This document shows, piece by piece, positions 23,415 through 51,337 of a stretch of 64,000 nt of DNA; the stretch's first letter is position 1; each line of letters opens with the position of its first letter. The position numbers were made by a program, and so were the translations under genes. The notes under the pieces were generated by a model. The model was not told the DNA's origin, made no database searches, and saw only the letters and a list, made by a program, of their open reading frames with translations. Origin of the DNA: Anoplopoma fimbria (lineage: Eukaryota > Chordata > Actinopteri > Perciformes > Anoplopomatidae); contig NC_072470.1 in the NCBI RefSeq assembly GCF_027596085.1, forward strand, positions 4,667,297 to 4,731,296. The letters are read 5' to 3'.

Positions 23415-26400
23415 ACAGCATGATTATGATAATGAAGAAGAAGAGGGAATGTGGGGGGAGGTACGTGGGTGTGTGTGTGTGAATGAACTCCTATTAGGCA
23501 ATAACTGCAGTAGAGCAGAAAGCGGAAAACTCCAAAGTACATGGGGTGTCACTTATATCTGACACACACAGAAAAGTGGAAAAATCCTTCCGTTGTGTCA
23601 CTTCATAACTTTTCAGCAGTTTGGAAAAGTTTGCTAAAGTGCAAAGACAAAAAGACCAGAGAGACAGAAGAGAAAGGGCACGAAGAGAGATAAGGACATG
23701 TGAAGGAGAAAGAGAGAACAGGACAGATTCAGACAGATAGAAAGACAAAGAAAGCGTTTGTTGTGAGATGCCGGTGTCCTTTCCAAGGACAAGCAGACAT
23801 GCCAGCAGCGTCACGAGAGGGGGCTCCTCCTCTTCCTCGTTTCCTCCTCTGTCTCCTCGACTCCTCCCCCTCTTGCTTCCCCTCGTCTTGACTTTTACTC
23901 TGCTCTGCATTTCTCTCAGCTTGGTAACTCAGTGATGTAGAGGTGAATGTAAAGGTGACAAAGCTGCTGTCTACAGCGATACTAGTGTGGAAGAATAAGT
24001 CACAAGCAGCGACAGAAAAGTTCTCAAAGGACTTGTAAAGATTTAAACCTCTTTCTCTCAGCCAAATATGTTTTATCTATCTTTCTCTTTACTTACTTGG
24101 TGCCTAAAACAAGCTACATTATAGTTAAGTTATCCTCCCATTAACAAGGGCCATAACAAACTACAAAACCACAAAAAAAAATCAAAAGATACCAAATATG
24201 TCAGGCATAATATGTACAAATTCTGTATAAAATAAATTGAGACATGTAGAATATATGTGTGGAATAAACCCATTGTAACCAACTTAAAGCCACTTAAAGG
24301 AAAATGACGTGTTGCACTCAAAGAGAACCAATTATTGGTCAACTGTTAAACATCTCTTTCTCTCAATCCCCTCTTTATCTATACTTGTGTGTCAACCATT
24401 AATTTTTTTTTCTTTCTTCTAGTTTGAAAACTAACCACCGGCTCACTGACCTTTGACCCAGTTAGTGAGCAGAGGTCCTGTTATTGCTATCTGTGAGGGA
24501 AGTGAAAACAGCTTTGGTTTGGAATGGCAGTTCAGTTAGCAGGGCTTTTATTCTGAAAGCCTCATTCAGTACACACAATGTACCCCGGCTCTGATTGAAA
24601 TGATGTGAACACTGCATGGCCGGTGGTGGAGAGCTGACAGGGAGGAAATGACTAATTGATGAGTTATGTTGCATTTCTTAACATGCTGGAAAATCTCATT
24701 CTTCACACACTGTACTTTTCCAAATTGTCATAGTTTTAGGACATTAATTTCACTTAATTTGACTCACTCCTATTGTGTTGACTTCCGTTTTTTTAAAATC
24801 TATTTCATGTTGTAATTGAGTGCTTGTGCTATAATATAAAACCCATTTACTAAACTTTTGATACAAACATTTGCAGCCATTTTCAGCTTCAGGCAAAACC
24901 TCTTTCAGCAGCTGTAAACATAATCTCAAAAACAACCATTATGTCATTTTGCTTTGGTAGGTGCAACTAAAATGAGTGAGTAGCAGCGTGTTTACAATTA
25001 TGTCAATTCATAATGCACATTTACTCTATAATGTAGCTCACTTCAGACTGTCAGCTGAAACAGTGTCTTGGAGCAGATGAAGGATTTCCAAGCGCAGACA
25101 ATTAAGCAACACCTCCGCCTTATCAGGAGACCAGAGTTCATGACTCCTCAACAATTTGCAGCATTTGATGGTCACTTCAACTCATCTGCTCACATGGCCC
25201 TCTTGATCTTTTGACCCCAGTCTGACTACAAACCAGACAGACAACGATTGATCAAAGTATCACTGAATGTTGGCAAAGTTATTTAGTTCAGATTCCTGAT
25301 TTTCACAAGGAAATCACTAAAACAATATTCACATTATGGGGTCATTTCAGTGTGTGCGCTAACAGCAAACTGTCTGCATGTCTGCTGGAGTGGACACAGC
25401 ACAGTATTCATGCGTGAGTGTGTGAGACACGGAGTGAGCGGAGACAGTGGCTCTTTGTTGCCGTTGCCAGGGTTTGGGATCAGCCAGCCTGGCAGTGCCT
25501 ACAGTCACTCTTTTCTTTCTTTATCCTTTCATTCACTCTTTCACTGGTTTTTCTATGTGCTCTACTTCTCCACCGCCTAGTGAAAAATATACTAGTTTAA
25601 AAAAGGGGATACCTGGCTCTCTCTATTTATACATGTTATAATTTAAGATCATGTGTACTTAATATATAGTTTTAGCCAAGATTGTATCTCTTTAAAGCAG
25701 TTCTCTCATGTGCATTCTGGATGTCGCTCGTAGTTTCCCTTTCACGCACACGAGGCACACAAAAGTAGATTTACTGTAACAGACGTGTCAAAATTCTCTG
25801 GCTTTGCACATTAATTTCCAGTCGGAATAATTTGGTCATTTGTGTGCTCTCTCACATTTGCGTTCCCATTTCTGCTCTGGTATTACCGGTGAAGCCTGTG
25901 GCGAAACGCAAGGTTGTTCTTGTGATCGTAATAAATGTGAAGTTATGAAAATTATAGACACAAGCTTCCCACTGCGAGATGAGTCACCTTTGTTTTTGTG
26001 CTGCTTACATCATTAATACTATCTTTGTGAAAAAGAAAAAGTCTTGCAGTCCTTTCAAATAGAAGGTATCCAGGATATTATATATTTTAAGGCAGCAAAT
26101 ATTTTCATTTGACCGAATGTAAGACATTTTGTCTCTCGTTACTTTTTGGGAGGGCAAATCCTCAAAAACATGTGTTTGATTTATTGATTAGTGGGACTTG
26201 ATAGTTGCAAAAGTCTCCTTGATTAATTTCATTCCAGGTTAAGTATTAAACACCTGCTCACAGCTTTGACATTGACCTTAACAGGAGGTGAATACAATAA
26301 TACTGATAACGATCATTTAAATTAGAAAGACACATCTCTCACTCTGCCTTTCCGTCTTTCTCTTCCTCCCTTCATCTCACTTTCTCATTCCTCTAATTGC

Positions 26401-27237
26401 AGCAGTAATCCTCACACAGATTAGAGGGATGTGCAGGGTCTCTCGTGTTGGTGAGTGTGTGTGGTCTGAATGAACGATGCGTAGATCTCTCAGAGATTAC
26501 TCCATCCCTGTCATCATCACACGGCTTTGAAACTGACAAGAATACAAATCCAATTTGCTCTCCACAGACGTTTGCTCATACGAGGAATGTGATCTGGCAG
26601 GAGCTGAACCAAAGCGCTGAGCATTTCCGTTATTTCAAATATGCAGTAATGTTTGTTGTTGTTGTTGCCTGTTTTTGAATCGATTTGATCTATTAGCTGT
26701 GTGATCTCTTGCTGACTTTGGTGCTGATTTGGATCCTTAATATCATTAATTCTACTGCAGTTTTTCCTTAGATGTAAAAGCCTCATTTCATGAATCCTGC
26801 CTGCTCTCTCTTTAATACAAGTTGGCCTGGAAGGAACGTGGTTTCTGGCAAATGTTTGGACCTATAAATAGCAGCACACTCTGTTTTGTGTCTCCCTCTT
26901 CTTCTCTCTTGCAAAGTCTGACCTGGTTGTCATGCGTCTTAATTATTGTGCGTTTATGATCCATCCATTTAACTGCAATTTACTTTAGTCTTGTCTTTTT
27001 TCTTGTCTTTAAGACCATCTATTGAAGAATTCATACAAAACATGTATTATGTAAGGAAGCGCTCTCACTCAGTTTCAGTTTCACTTTAATGAGATCTAAT
27101 TTCCCTGAGCAGCATGCCATTTGTCTGGAGAATCTTAGCTCACTGTGGAATGAATTTTCAATTTTTTATTTTTTTTTAATATGCGTAGAGTAGCAGTTTA
27201 ATTTCTCCTTATGTTCTATGATGATCACCTTAGGCAA

Positions 27238-27425
27238 AACAAGTTTATATGGCACATATCAGCAACAAGGCAATTCAAAGTGCTTTATATCTTTAATGGA
27301 GACAAAGTGCAAAATAAAAACATTATAAAAGATAGAATAAGATAGAAATAAAGATATAAATGAGATAAAATACAATACATAGAATGCATAACAGAAGATG
27401 GAAAGTAAAACCCACTGAATAACAA
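27238..27425. repeat. Common fish interspersed repeat (retroposon-like)
   Basis: Contains GCACATATCAGCAACAAGG followed by CAATTCAAAGTGCTTTAT and an A-rich tail. I recognise this consensus from many percomorph genomes. Class not determined. Confidence 0.55.
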
Positions 27426-30270
27426 TATTAAAACTCTTTACGTTTCTACGTCAGTGGCGGATATTTTAATTTTATAGGACAAAGACAAGTATTATGCCTC
27501 AAGTAACCTAAGAGAACCATGTAGAATGAGAAGGTCATGGGAACAAGTGACTTCCTGTTTGGCTACTTAATGTAGTAATTGTATTGTTTAAAAAAGAAAT
27601 CCAAATAGGCTGGTCTCCATTTGTTGTTCCTTTTCTGTCTTTATCAGGCTCACCAGCCTCATCAGGAGCGCACTGTTTTCACTTTCTGTCGTTCACGTTT
27701 TCCAGAAGAAGGATGTTGGACTTTGACACAGATCTCTCCAGTAGCAGACCAGTGAGGAGACTGGGGGTCGATGATGTCCTTTTCTCCTTCATCTGTGATT
27801 TAACTTTTTACCAGAGGAACGTTTGTTTGAGGCTGTATAGGACGTTTGCACAAAGGCCTTACGTCTTTATTCTGTTCTGGTGTCATCCGCTCCATATCAG
27901 TCTCAAACCTTAATTCAAAAACATTTGAAATTTGAAACCACATATTCTGAATTGAGCTTGATGTTGATGTTAAGAGTCCACAAACACCTGGGTTGGGAAT
28001 TTCAAGCGGGTGTGTGAAGTCTCTTTTTTGGGAGCTCAGACTATGACACTCTTAAAGTTTCTCGGCTCTCCAACCAAAAATAACGAATACTGGTTTGTTG
28101 CCGTGCTTAATACTGAGGCAGATTGGTGATGGCATTGGCACTGTTAGCATTAAGCTGGCATAACATCAGTGTGCGTCAGAGAGATGCTCTTAAGGGAATC
28201 GCAGGTGTCACCAGCCAATGCTCCAAATTTTGGGAAAATAGCGTTAACAGGGAGTTGCTCTAGCACTTTGTAAATGTTTTAAAGCTTTATTTTCAGAGGA
28301 GTAATGCTGGGTCAAGACGGCTGTTTTGTAATTTTCAATTCCACCCTGTTTGGTTTGATCAACCATAAGTAGAGCATGAGATACTATTCAGTCTTGCACT
28401 ACAGAAAGGCCAGCAGATGAAGTCATCCCACCTCCCTCATGATTCATTAGGTCCGTGGAGTCAAGAATTGTCTCGTCCTCTTGTATCTGTTATAAGACAG
28501 GCTCGCTTTATCGTCTGAGAACTTTCTGTAACTTTCTCTCCAAATTGAGTCTCAGCTTGACACAGTCAGCGAGCTCTGCAGAGGCAAAAGAGAGAGATGA
28601 CATCTTGTTCAGTGTGATTTAAAGCTCAACATCCTATGAGAGACTTGCAGAGAGTACACTGTAGTTCACATATAAGAGGAAAACACAGAAAATCCCTTAG
28701 TAGCAATTCAAAATGGTATAGACAACTTAGATTTAACTGTGAAATGAATTAGCAGACAGAATATAAGGGGATTGACGGCATAGAGGAAGGTGTTGCAGGA
28801 TGTGCACTATGAGGAGTATGGAAGACGTTCAGTAAACCAACATAAAGAGGTGACAATTCACTATGCATAAAGTCACGTTTTCCGGCTACAAAGCTCATTT
28901 GAGTGCCCAGAAAACGTTCCCGTCTTGTGATAGTTTGAATTCTAAACATGTCCTTGTTTGAATAACTTGCGTTGTGCTGTGACAATACAGCAGTGTGCTG
29001 TGGGAACCCTGGAAGCTCGGTGGGTTGAGAAACACACTGTTCCTATAAAGTGGTGGGTTGGAATTTGTTATTCACTTCCTCGCTGCTGTCTTTCCCAATA
29101 TTCTCCACCGAGTATTAAAATAGCCAACAAAATGATATAAATGTAAACTTGACCTTAACATAGTAGCTTAATTTTCACTGTGTGCTGTTTGGTTTCATTT
29201 CAATAATTAAAATATGAAGTAGAATCCAAAAGCATATCAATAAGAATGGGCTGTTAGTTTTAAGTCACAGTTGAGATGTTGAAACTATGTGACGGCTGCT
29301 GGAGAAAACAATAGGTCGTTGTCTGTTCAGGCCTCTCTGGAGGACGAGGAATGACTTAACACTCAAAGGTTTCTCTTTCCACCCTGCATCGCTGAATTAG
29401 CATGAAAAGTCACCCAACAAGCTGAATGTCCAAAGCCACCGCACCTTTGTTGAGCTATGTGTTTAACTTCAATGCAATGCTGTTGACACTCATAGTCTAG
29501 TTAACACACTGAATTCAACCAGCCACCAAACTCAGTAAAACACTTGTGCATATTCTTATTTAGGCTCTCTGTAAGGACCTTTATAGCTGTTGTACTATCA
29601 AGTGTTTTCTATCATTTTAAAAGAATATTCTTGGCTTTCATTCAAGGCCATCAGAGCTCTGTTGAAGTCTATGATGACTGAGCTATAAACATTTTTCCCT
29701 GTTTTTTTTAAAAAAAAATTATGCGCAATGCAAAAATGTAACTTGTTTTATGTCCCGCATAAGAAAAGCAGGCTCAGTAAACACATCTATATCTTTGCCA
29801 AATAAACTTCAGACAGCGTGTTGGTATCAGAGTGTAACTGTAATCTCAGTGAGTGGTGTTGGAATCATCATTTATCTTCCAGGATAGATGCTGACTGTCT
29901 CCAGCTGTATTTATTTGTGTCTGCCTCCCTCCTCTGTGTCATCGGTGCTGGACTTCTATAACATGTAAAACACTGCCGGTTTGTGGTTTGATTATTAAAC
30001 ATTTTAAAATGCGTCTACGTCACACTCGGTACAAAGTTCAGGACAGTATGAATACTACAAGGACAACCTGCAACCGAGTGAACCATTTACAATGTACCCC
30101 TCATATACTTTTAGCCAAAGGAACATTTAAATGTACATTTGTTCAGGCTGCTGTTGCCAGAATGAGTTTAATGACTTTATGGCTTTTTAATGTCCTACAC
30201 TGAAGTAGAGAAACTGTTGAGGGAAAAAACACACACAGAATGTATTCAAAAGTAACACAATATCTTTTTC

Positions 30271-30430
30271 TTAAAGGGTCAGTTTGCCTTATATATGTTT
30301 TGACATCTCTCCAATTCTAATGATGTTTTAAAAACTCTACACACAAAACCTGAACTATCTACTTGACTTTATCAAACTAGAGGAAGGTCAGGAAATGGCC
30401 TTTTATAATTTGAGTGAACCTGCCCTTTAA
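30271..30430. mobile_element. MITE-like element, copy A
   Basis: The left end TTAAAGGGTCAGTTTGCC and right end GAGTGAACCTGCCCTTTAA form imperfect terminal inverted repeats around about 120 bp. The same ends recur at 37457-37667. Confidence 0.6.
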
Positions 30431-32917
30431 ATTATCCTCCACTTTGCCAGTTTTTCTACAGAAACAAGCCCTAATATGGCCTTTATGTGACAGTTTATAA
30501 ACTAATATGTTTACCCTGATAATATCAGTATTACTCCTTGTACTCCTACTACAATGACATTCCAAAGGCCATGTTTACGCGGTCCCCTCCCAGGCTGTTT
30601 ACGCATGTCAGAGCATTGTTTCGGGGTAAACAGGAACGTATTCTGCATTAATTATGGAGCTGAAACCCCAGTCAGTCGCATTAAAACTCCACTTAGGCCC
30701 AATCGTGGTCGGCTCCTCTGGTTTTATTGATGTAGGAGAGACATCACTGCTGCGTGGGCGGTCGATTTCCCAGAGACTTAAACATGCTCAAGTACAAATC
30801 CCGCGAATCAAAGTGTAAACAGAAAGTCTCAATGAGTGTGTAAATGTGTTTGAATAGAAGGTGGGGTCGTTTGTCATTGTGGAGCCAAAGAGACAGGTGC
30901 TGAAAGTATGCGCACAGACACACACATTTACGGCTGCTGACATGATGGGCCGTGAAGCACATGTTGTTAGTTAGCATCCCAATGAATTTCAGCAGATTCC
31001 CACGAGAGACTGCACCACAGACCAGTTTCCATTGGCTTCCATTGTACTGTGGCGAGCTGCAGCCATTATCTGAGTGGTTACTGAGCACCGTGGGTAACGG
31101 GAAAATGGATTTATATTTTATTTTGGGTTGAGCTGTCCCCTTAAGGCTTTTCTCAACCTTTCTCCTTTTATCTATCTATTACATCACCATGCTCTTTCTC
31201 CTCATGAATGGGTTTGGTACAAATTTAATTCAAAACACTGCAGGCTGCACTGCAATGGCAGCTTCTGGAGGCCTGTATTCTGCCAAAGAAGCAGCCAAAT
31301 GCGTTCATTGTACCATAACTAGAACTTCTTCTTGCCTCTCATACTCTAGTCTATCTTTTACCTTTTTCATTTCCAGTTTCTGAGAATTCTTATTTTACTA
31401 TCTCCCCTCCGCCTCTCTCTCTCTCTCCTCATCTGTGTATGATAACGTCCCCCTCCTCCCTGCATAGTCTAGTGACTATAAACAGTAGGAAGTTTACTAC
31501 AAACACATCCAGCCACCCCCACCCGCCAGCCAGCCAGCCAGCCAACAAGGACAATCCCTCCTCCCTGTGAGTTTCAATGAACAGGAAAGCCACTTCTTCA
31601 GTTTGTAAGTGACTTCAGGGTCACGAGCTCAGGTGGCAGCCATAGATAAAACATAAAACCTTTGTCCAGTACATCTCCTGTGCAAATACGCATGCCATAG
31701 TTATTTTTGGTGTTTCGCTTTTATGTGCCAGCTTGATGACCAATTGTGAAATCCCATTGTCTATTCAAGGACACAGTGAATGTCCAGGGCATTGGGCAGC
31801 TCAATCATTTATTTAAAAGCCTCTCAGTTAAACTTTATGGCTTGGCTCTAGATTTCTGCTAACCACTGGAACAATAAGGTGGGGCTTGCACTTGTAGCTG
31901 TAAACTTTCTGGTTCCTGATAGTGGATCAGCTTGACCAATTAAACAAGTATTAATATCCATTTCCTGGTTTAGTAGCAGCTGAGCTTTGCTCAAGTTTGG
32001 ACCAGAAACCTTAATCTCACCTGAACTCTTTTGCACAAATTGGGTCTCAAATCGGATTCCTGTGCGTTTCTGTGGATGATTAATATTTATTAATCCTGAG
32101 CAGCAGGCAGTCAGCCAATGACCTTTTAGAGCTCATGCAGTGTAACAGCAATGGGAATCTATATCTAAACACGATGTGATAGCATTGAGAGAGACATTCC
32201 AGTTCAGGTCTGACGTTTCATGAGGTGGAAGAACTTCATAATCAATTACAAGTTGTTTTTTTACAGGGCGCATTGACCTCAGAGCGAGAGAGGGAAACTA
32301 AAGGATTCCTCCCTTTGCATTCCACTTGTTATCTCTGCTATGAGAAACAGTTTTGTTCAACCTTTCTCTCAACTCCTCCTGGGAAAAAAGTCAGTTCTAA
32401 TCAGCTTCACACCTTTTTCCTTTAGTGTCTTTGTTATTCAAATGCATCGTTAAACTCTGTGCAGTTAGTAACCTGCAGAACTGGACTTTCACCTTAAAGC
32501 TTTGCTTTTATCTCTATCAGTCTCTCATTCATTTTCCACTATCTTGCTTTTTTACCCTTCGTTCATCCCTGTTTGTAGTGTAAACTAAGCACACACAGGC
32601 ATAGACGGTACTCAGAGAGATCCAGTCTGCATGGTGTGGGCGTTTGGTTTTCCAAACCACCTACCTGTTGCATGTAAAAGGTCGTAATGAAGCTAAATGG
32701 AAAAAGAGGAATGGATTGAGGAGAGAGACTGAATGAGTTAGAGAGAAAGAAGAGGAACGGAAGCGGTGAGAACAAAACAGGGAAGTTGAGCAAGATTTAG
32801 CCCTCCCCTTTCTCCTGTAGTCCTCCTCCACCACTGCCTCCCTTTACCAGTAACACCCCCTCCCTTCACCACACTTCTACTCACCTGTCCAGTTTTACCC
32901 CTTCCCAACCCCCTTCT

Positions 32918-32934
32918 CCCCCCCCCCCCCCCCC
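32918..32934. repeat. Poly(C) tract upstream of the atp1a1 TATA box
   Basis: A run of 17 C residues in a pyrimidine-rich region, about 40 nt upstream of the TATA box at 32972. Such a tract is prone to length variation and unusual structure. Confidence 0.9.
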
Positions 32935-32971
32935 GAGCTCCTCCTCTGAGGGCAGGTGAGCCAGCTGTGGG

Positions 32972-32978
32972 TATAAAG
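32972..32978 (+). promoter_or_regulatory. atp1a1: TATA box of atp1a1 copy 1
   Basis: TATAAAG with E-box-like CAGCTG just upstream. It predicts a transcription start near 33000 and a 5' leader of about 145 nt that contains a GA-rich tract at 33049-33079. No CRE or X-box motif was found in the proximal 100 nt, unlike the second copy. Confidence 0.65.
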
Positions 32979-33145
32979 GTATGCTAACGCAAGGCAACTT
33001 ATCTTCTCTGCTCTGGAGAGTGCGGAAGACACAGGACGCAACAGGGCAGAGAGAGAGAGAGTGAGAGAGAGAGAGAGAGGCGGAGTAGGAAAGTTGCAAT
33101 TTAAAAAGACAATTGGATTGAGTGTTCTCAGACGGCATTGCAACC

Positions 33146-47575
<14,430 letters not shown>

Positions 47576-47730
47576 GTCGACACACAGTCAGTGTTTCATC
47601 GTTATTTACTGCCATGTTACATATTTGTCTGATATGTCAGTCAGACCCTCGAAAACACGAAGCATGGATGAAATAAGAATATTTTGATGTATATGTCATT
47701 CACAATAAACATTTCTGTACTGTTGTACAT
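47576..47730 (+). terminator. atp1a1: 3' UTR and poly(A) signal of atp1a1 copy 1
   Basis: AATAAA at 47704-47709, about 130 nt after the stop, followed by TG/T-rich sequence at 47730-47760. This predicts a short 3' UTR ending near 47725. Confidence 0.8.
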
Positions 47731-48442
47731 TGACGCTAGTTCGAATTTTTTTGTTTTTTTTTGCTCACACCTCTGTTGTTGCTTCTCCGACACACGGAGG
47801 CTAAAAACAGCTTTTCGGGGATTTGATGCAGGATGTTGTTTCAAGGTTCAATAGATATGTACCAGTGAGTCAGGTCCGCTGACCCATGTGGTGGGATTAT
47901 CCACATCAACAGTTCCTAAACTTCAGTTCTGCACTCGTTTCAAAGAGGGGGCCATACATTTAGAATAAAACAATTATGATAAAGAGAGAGAGATAGTCCT
48001 TCACACCTCGCAAAGGGAATGAGCTGGTTTATATGTTTTTAAAGCAGCTCAAACACAATATAAAAAACAGAAAATTAAATCAAAATGTAATTGTTAGATA
48101 CACTTGTGACTAAAGTAAATAACTTGTGATCACAATCAAAAGCAGTTAATTTCCTATTGATTGACTAATCAGTGTCATCTGCTACTTTTTTATCTGTATT
48201 TTCCCAGGATTTTATCTTTTACCTAACAGATATAAGGGAAAAAAATGTCAGAGCAGTGTGTGTGTGTGTGTGCAGAGTCCATTATCTGAAGAGTCTGCCA
48301 TGATGGCGTTGGCGATGGATCTCTTTGTTGACCGCTAATGCAAAGAGGCCCTCAGTGAAAATTAACTGAGACCACTCTAGTGCTATCTACTTTGTGTTTA
48401 CCTTGGTCATTATGAACGCCCCCTTCCACCTCAACCCCTCTG

Positions 48443-48444
<2 letters not shown>

Positions 48445-48533
<89 letters not shown>

Positions 48534-48543
48534 TGTGTGTGTG
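48445..48543. repeat. (GT)n microsatellite
   Basis: GT array of about 99 nt with one interruption (TCTG) near the end. Confidence 0.97.
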
Positions 48544-49097
48544 CACAGTATCGTCATACCAACCTGGTTTGCAGATGGCCTGCTTCACACACACACACTT
48601 AGGAAACACTTGAGCTTGTAGGCAGAATATCACCGAGTCGATGGGGGTTATTTTCCTCGCCCATTCACAGGTGATTTCTTTTACAGCAGAGGGAGCTAGT
48701 ATGAGACAGACGGAGAGAGTCTGCAGACAAAAGGATGGAGGGATGAGGAGAAAAGAGGGAGAAAGAGTGTGAGGATGACGGGCGGAGAGAAGAGTGAATC
48801 GATGTGATAAAGGGGGAAGGAAAAGAGTCGGAGCAAGAGAACGGCAAATATTGGCGTATTTGTAGCGCACGTTTTCAAGACGTGTAATTAATCATCTTAT
48901 TATGATTTGAAAGCTGCTGTGAGAGACAGCTTTGTTAATATCGTTCTGATGAATTATCACGTCGATAATAACGCAGTTCACTTGAGTTGAATTAAGCAAG
49001 GGGGGGGAAAAAGTGAGAGAGAGAGAGAGAGGTAGCAGACAGACATATTATCATACCTTCATCCTCCGTTCACATGCAGGGCCCCCTGAACGTGCCT

Positions 49098-49111
49098 GTT
49101 GCTATGGCAAC
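49098..49111. promoter_or_regulatory. Perfect RFX X-box palindrome
   Basis: GTTGCTATGGCAAC, an exact match to the RFX consensus GTTRCYATGGYAAC-type palindrome, in the spacer between the ATPase copies. Confidence 0.5.
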
Positions 49112-50509
49112 TCTCTCTCTCTCTCTTTCTCTCTCCAACATCTAAATAAAATCTAGGCTATTTATAGAGCGGCACTGGCAACACAGCTACACTGATCGCA
49201 CACACACACATGGATGTGAATGCACTCACCAAAACAATAATATAGACAGCAGATACTTTATGATGCAACTTACACACGGGTGTGTTTGTTTGTTCGTGTG
49301 TGTGTGTGTGTGTTTGAACGTATGCACACACACTCCTCCACAATGCCAGGGCTGGCTGCTGTGTGTCCATCTGTGAATTAAGTCCACCTGTGGTTTAGTT
49401 TGTTTACTCGAGGGCTTGTTTGTATTTTTTGTGATTTGCATCATATTTTAGTCAATATTTTAAAGCCCTATATGGAGGAGATCAGGGCAGTGAAATCATC
49501 CCCGTCGCTGTTTGATCCATCTCGGGTTTATCTTGTCAGCTTGGTGCAGAGTGCTCTCCAGGCCGGCTGATAAGGTCTATTATAATACACAGGCAGGCTT
49601 GATAGTGAGTGACACAGTCTACCTTTCATACGTTAGCACTCCAAAGGTGGTCTCATCCTGCCTGGGTCTACTTCATGGTTGAAGAGGTTGCTCTCAGAGC
49701 GGCAGAGAGGAGAGCGATGGAGGCAGCTTGTTACATTTAGCTGGGTTAGAAGTATCTAAAAGCTCCGGTAGAGGTTTTACATGATGCAGGTAAGGCAGGA
49801 CTCCTCCTCTCATCATGCACAACAACAAGTAGCTGAGTGTTTCTGGTGTAGATCCGGGATGAAAGTCCAAATCTCTCATTTGTGTTGTGGGATGAAAGGG
49901 TTTAAAGGCTCCTGGAACAGATGCCAGTGGCCACAAGGGTGCTGCTGCTGCTGCTGGGGTCCAGTACAGCTAAACCTGCTAGCATGGCGCTAATGTGATA
50001 ATCAATGGGGTCTCTGCATGGTAGGCCGGCCCCCCACTCCTTCCCGCGGGGGGTTTCACAGGTCAGGGAGCATCCTGGAGCCAGCAGGTTACAGTGAAGA
50101 CGGATGGATGAGTTAGAGGAAACAATGCACAGGGCCTCCGCTAGTCAGGGGGAGAGGGGTCATACGTTCAGAGGGCCCCAGAGCTAACGGGGGCCCATGC
50201 ATGCATCATGGAGGTACACGGTTTAGTCTGTCGAATTGCATCGATGGTGCGATTGTGGCAGTTTTACGTGGATAAATCTTCTTCTGCAGCTCTGGGTTCA
50301 GAAGCAGAGGGTTCAGAAGGTTGTCTGCACGCTAACAGCACACAGCAACCTCGTCAGAGCAGCAGGGGAAAGGAGGTGTCTGCGAACCCAGCTGTTAAGC
50401 CGGGTGAGATGTAGATGAATCAGAGGTGTGCGTGTGTGTGTGTGTGTGTGCGTGTGTGTGTGTGCGTAGGGTACGGTGGGTGTGGGCCATCTTCTCAGGA
50501 GGCTGGCAG

Positions 50510-50840
50510 CCTGGCTCTGTCAGAAGATAGAAACATCCACCTCTCAGCACTTCTACTCAGTTGTACTTTGTTGAAAGCGTACTAAAAAAAACTAAAGTTT
50601 CAAAATTACAATTTGCTGTTGTTTAGGGGGCTATTTGCCAAACTATTTTCTAGCTTGGAGCAGTTGCCAGGCAACCAGATTGTAGGAGGCATTGTTGGAA
50701 AAATTGTCTGTTTATACTTTTTGTTGCAGAATTCAGATGAAACAAATCAGGTTATAATATGTTAATTGGTGAGCTTTCAGCCCAGTCATTGTGCTAAGCT
50801 AAGCCAGCCTGTCCTCAAATGTCAAACTATTCCTTTAATA
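50510..50840. repeat. Common percomorph interspersed repeat, copy 1
   Basis: Contains CCTGGCTCTGTC, GGGGGCTATTTGCC, GTTGCCAGGCAACCAG, GTGCTAAGCTAAGC and CAAACTATTCCTTTAA. I recognise this series from a very abundant fish repeat. Related sequence lies at 62821-63005. Confidence 0.65.
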
Positions 50841-51077
50841 TATAATAAATACATGTTATCACTTTTCCCACAGGAGATAAACAGCCTGGTGGTCATGCAT
50901 TATACATCAAGATGTTTCTGTGTGCATGTGCATGTGTGTATTGTGGGGAAATAATATTCTGTTATCCAATAATATTACTGTGTTTTCCAGTAATACTATC
51001 TTAGTTATTGATCATTTATCTCTGTTATGTATATTTGATTCATATCAGTATACTTTTGCCCATCCATGGTGAATGAT

Positions 51078-51080
<3 letters not shown>

Positions 51081-51141
<61 letters not shown>

Positions 51142-51242
51142 GCATTGTCCTCATTAACAAGATTCACACAAAATGCTGTCACTGTTTATTTAGTAGAAAA
51201 AGAAAGAAAAGAGGAAAAAAATAAAATAAAGTATAACCTGCA

Positions 51243-51318
<76 letters not shown>
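51081..51318. repeat. (CA)n - 104 bp core - (TG)n composite repeat, copy 2
   Basis: (AC)n at 51081-51139, core 51140-51243, (TG)n at 51244-51318. The core matches 16180-16327, sharing CATGGCATTGTCCTCATT, AACAAGATTCACACAAA and AAAGTATAACCTGCAATG, with two internal deletions. It ends 20 nt before the GC box of the second ATPase gene. Confidence 0.85.
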
Positions 51319-51321
<3 letters not shown>

Positions 51322-51337
51322 GGAGGAAATAATATTC

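Larger units (their letters stand above)
47740..51330. other. Spacer between the two atp1a1 copies
   Basis: About 3.6 kb with no recognisable gene. Contents: the (GT)n array at 48445-48543, a perfect RFX-type palindrome at 49098-49111, a MEF2 consensus at 49158-49167, a (GCT)n stretch near 49940, a dispersed repeat at 50510-50840 and the CA-core-TG element at 51081-51318. No degenerate ATPase exon was seen. Confidence 0.7.

Noticed and set aside
47740..51330. A degenerate third ATPase copy between the two genes
   Set aside because: I searched the spacer for DKTGT, TGES, TGDGVND and [16 protein letters not shown] segments on both strands and found none.
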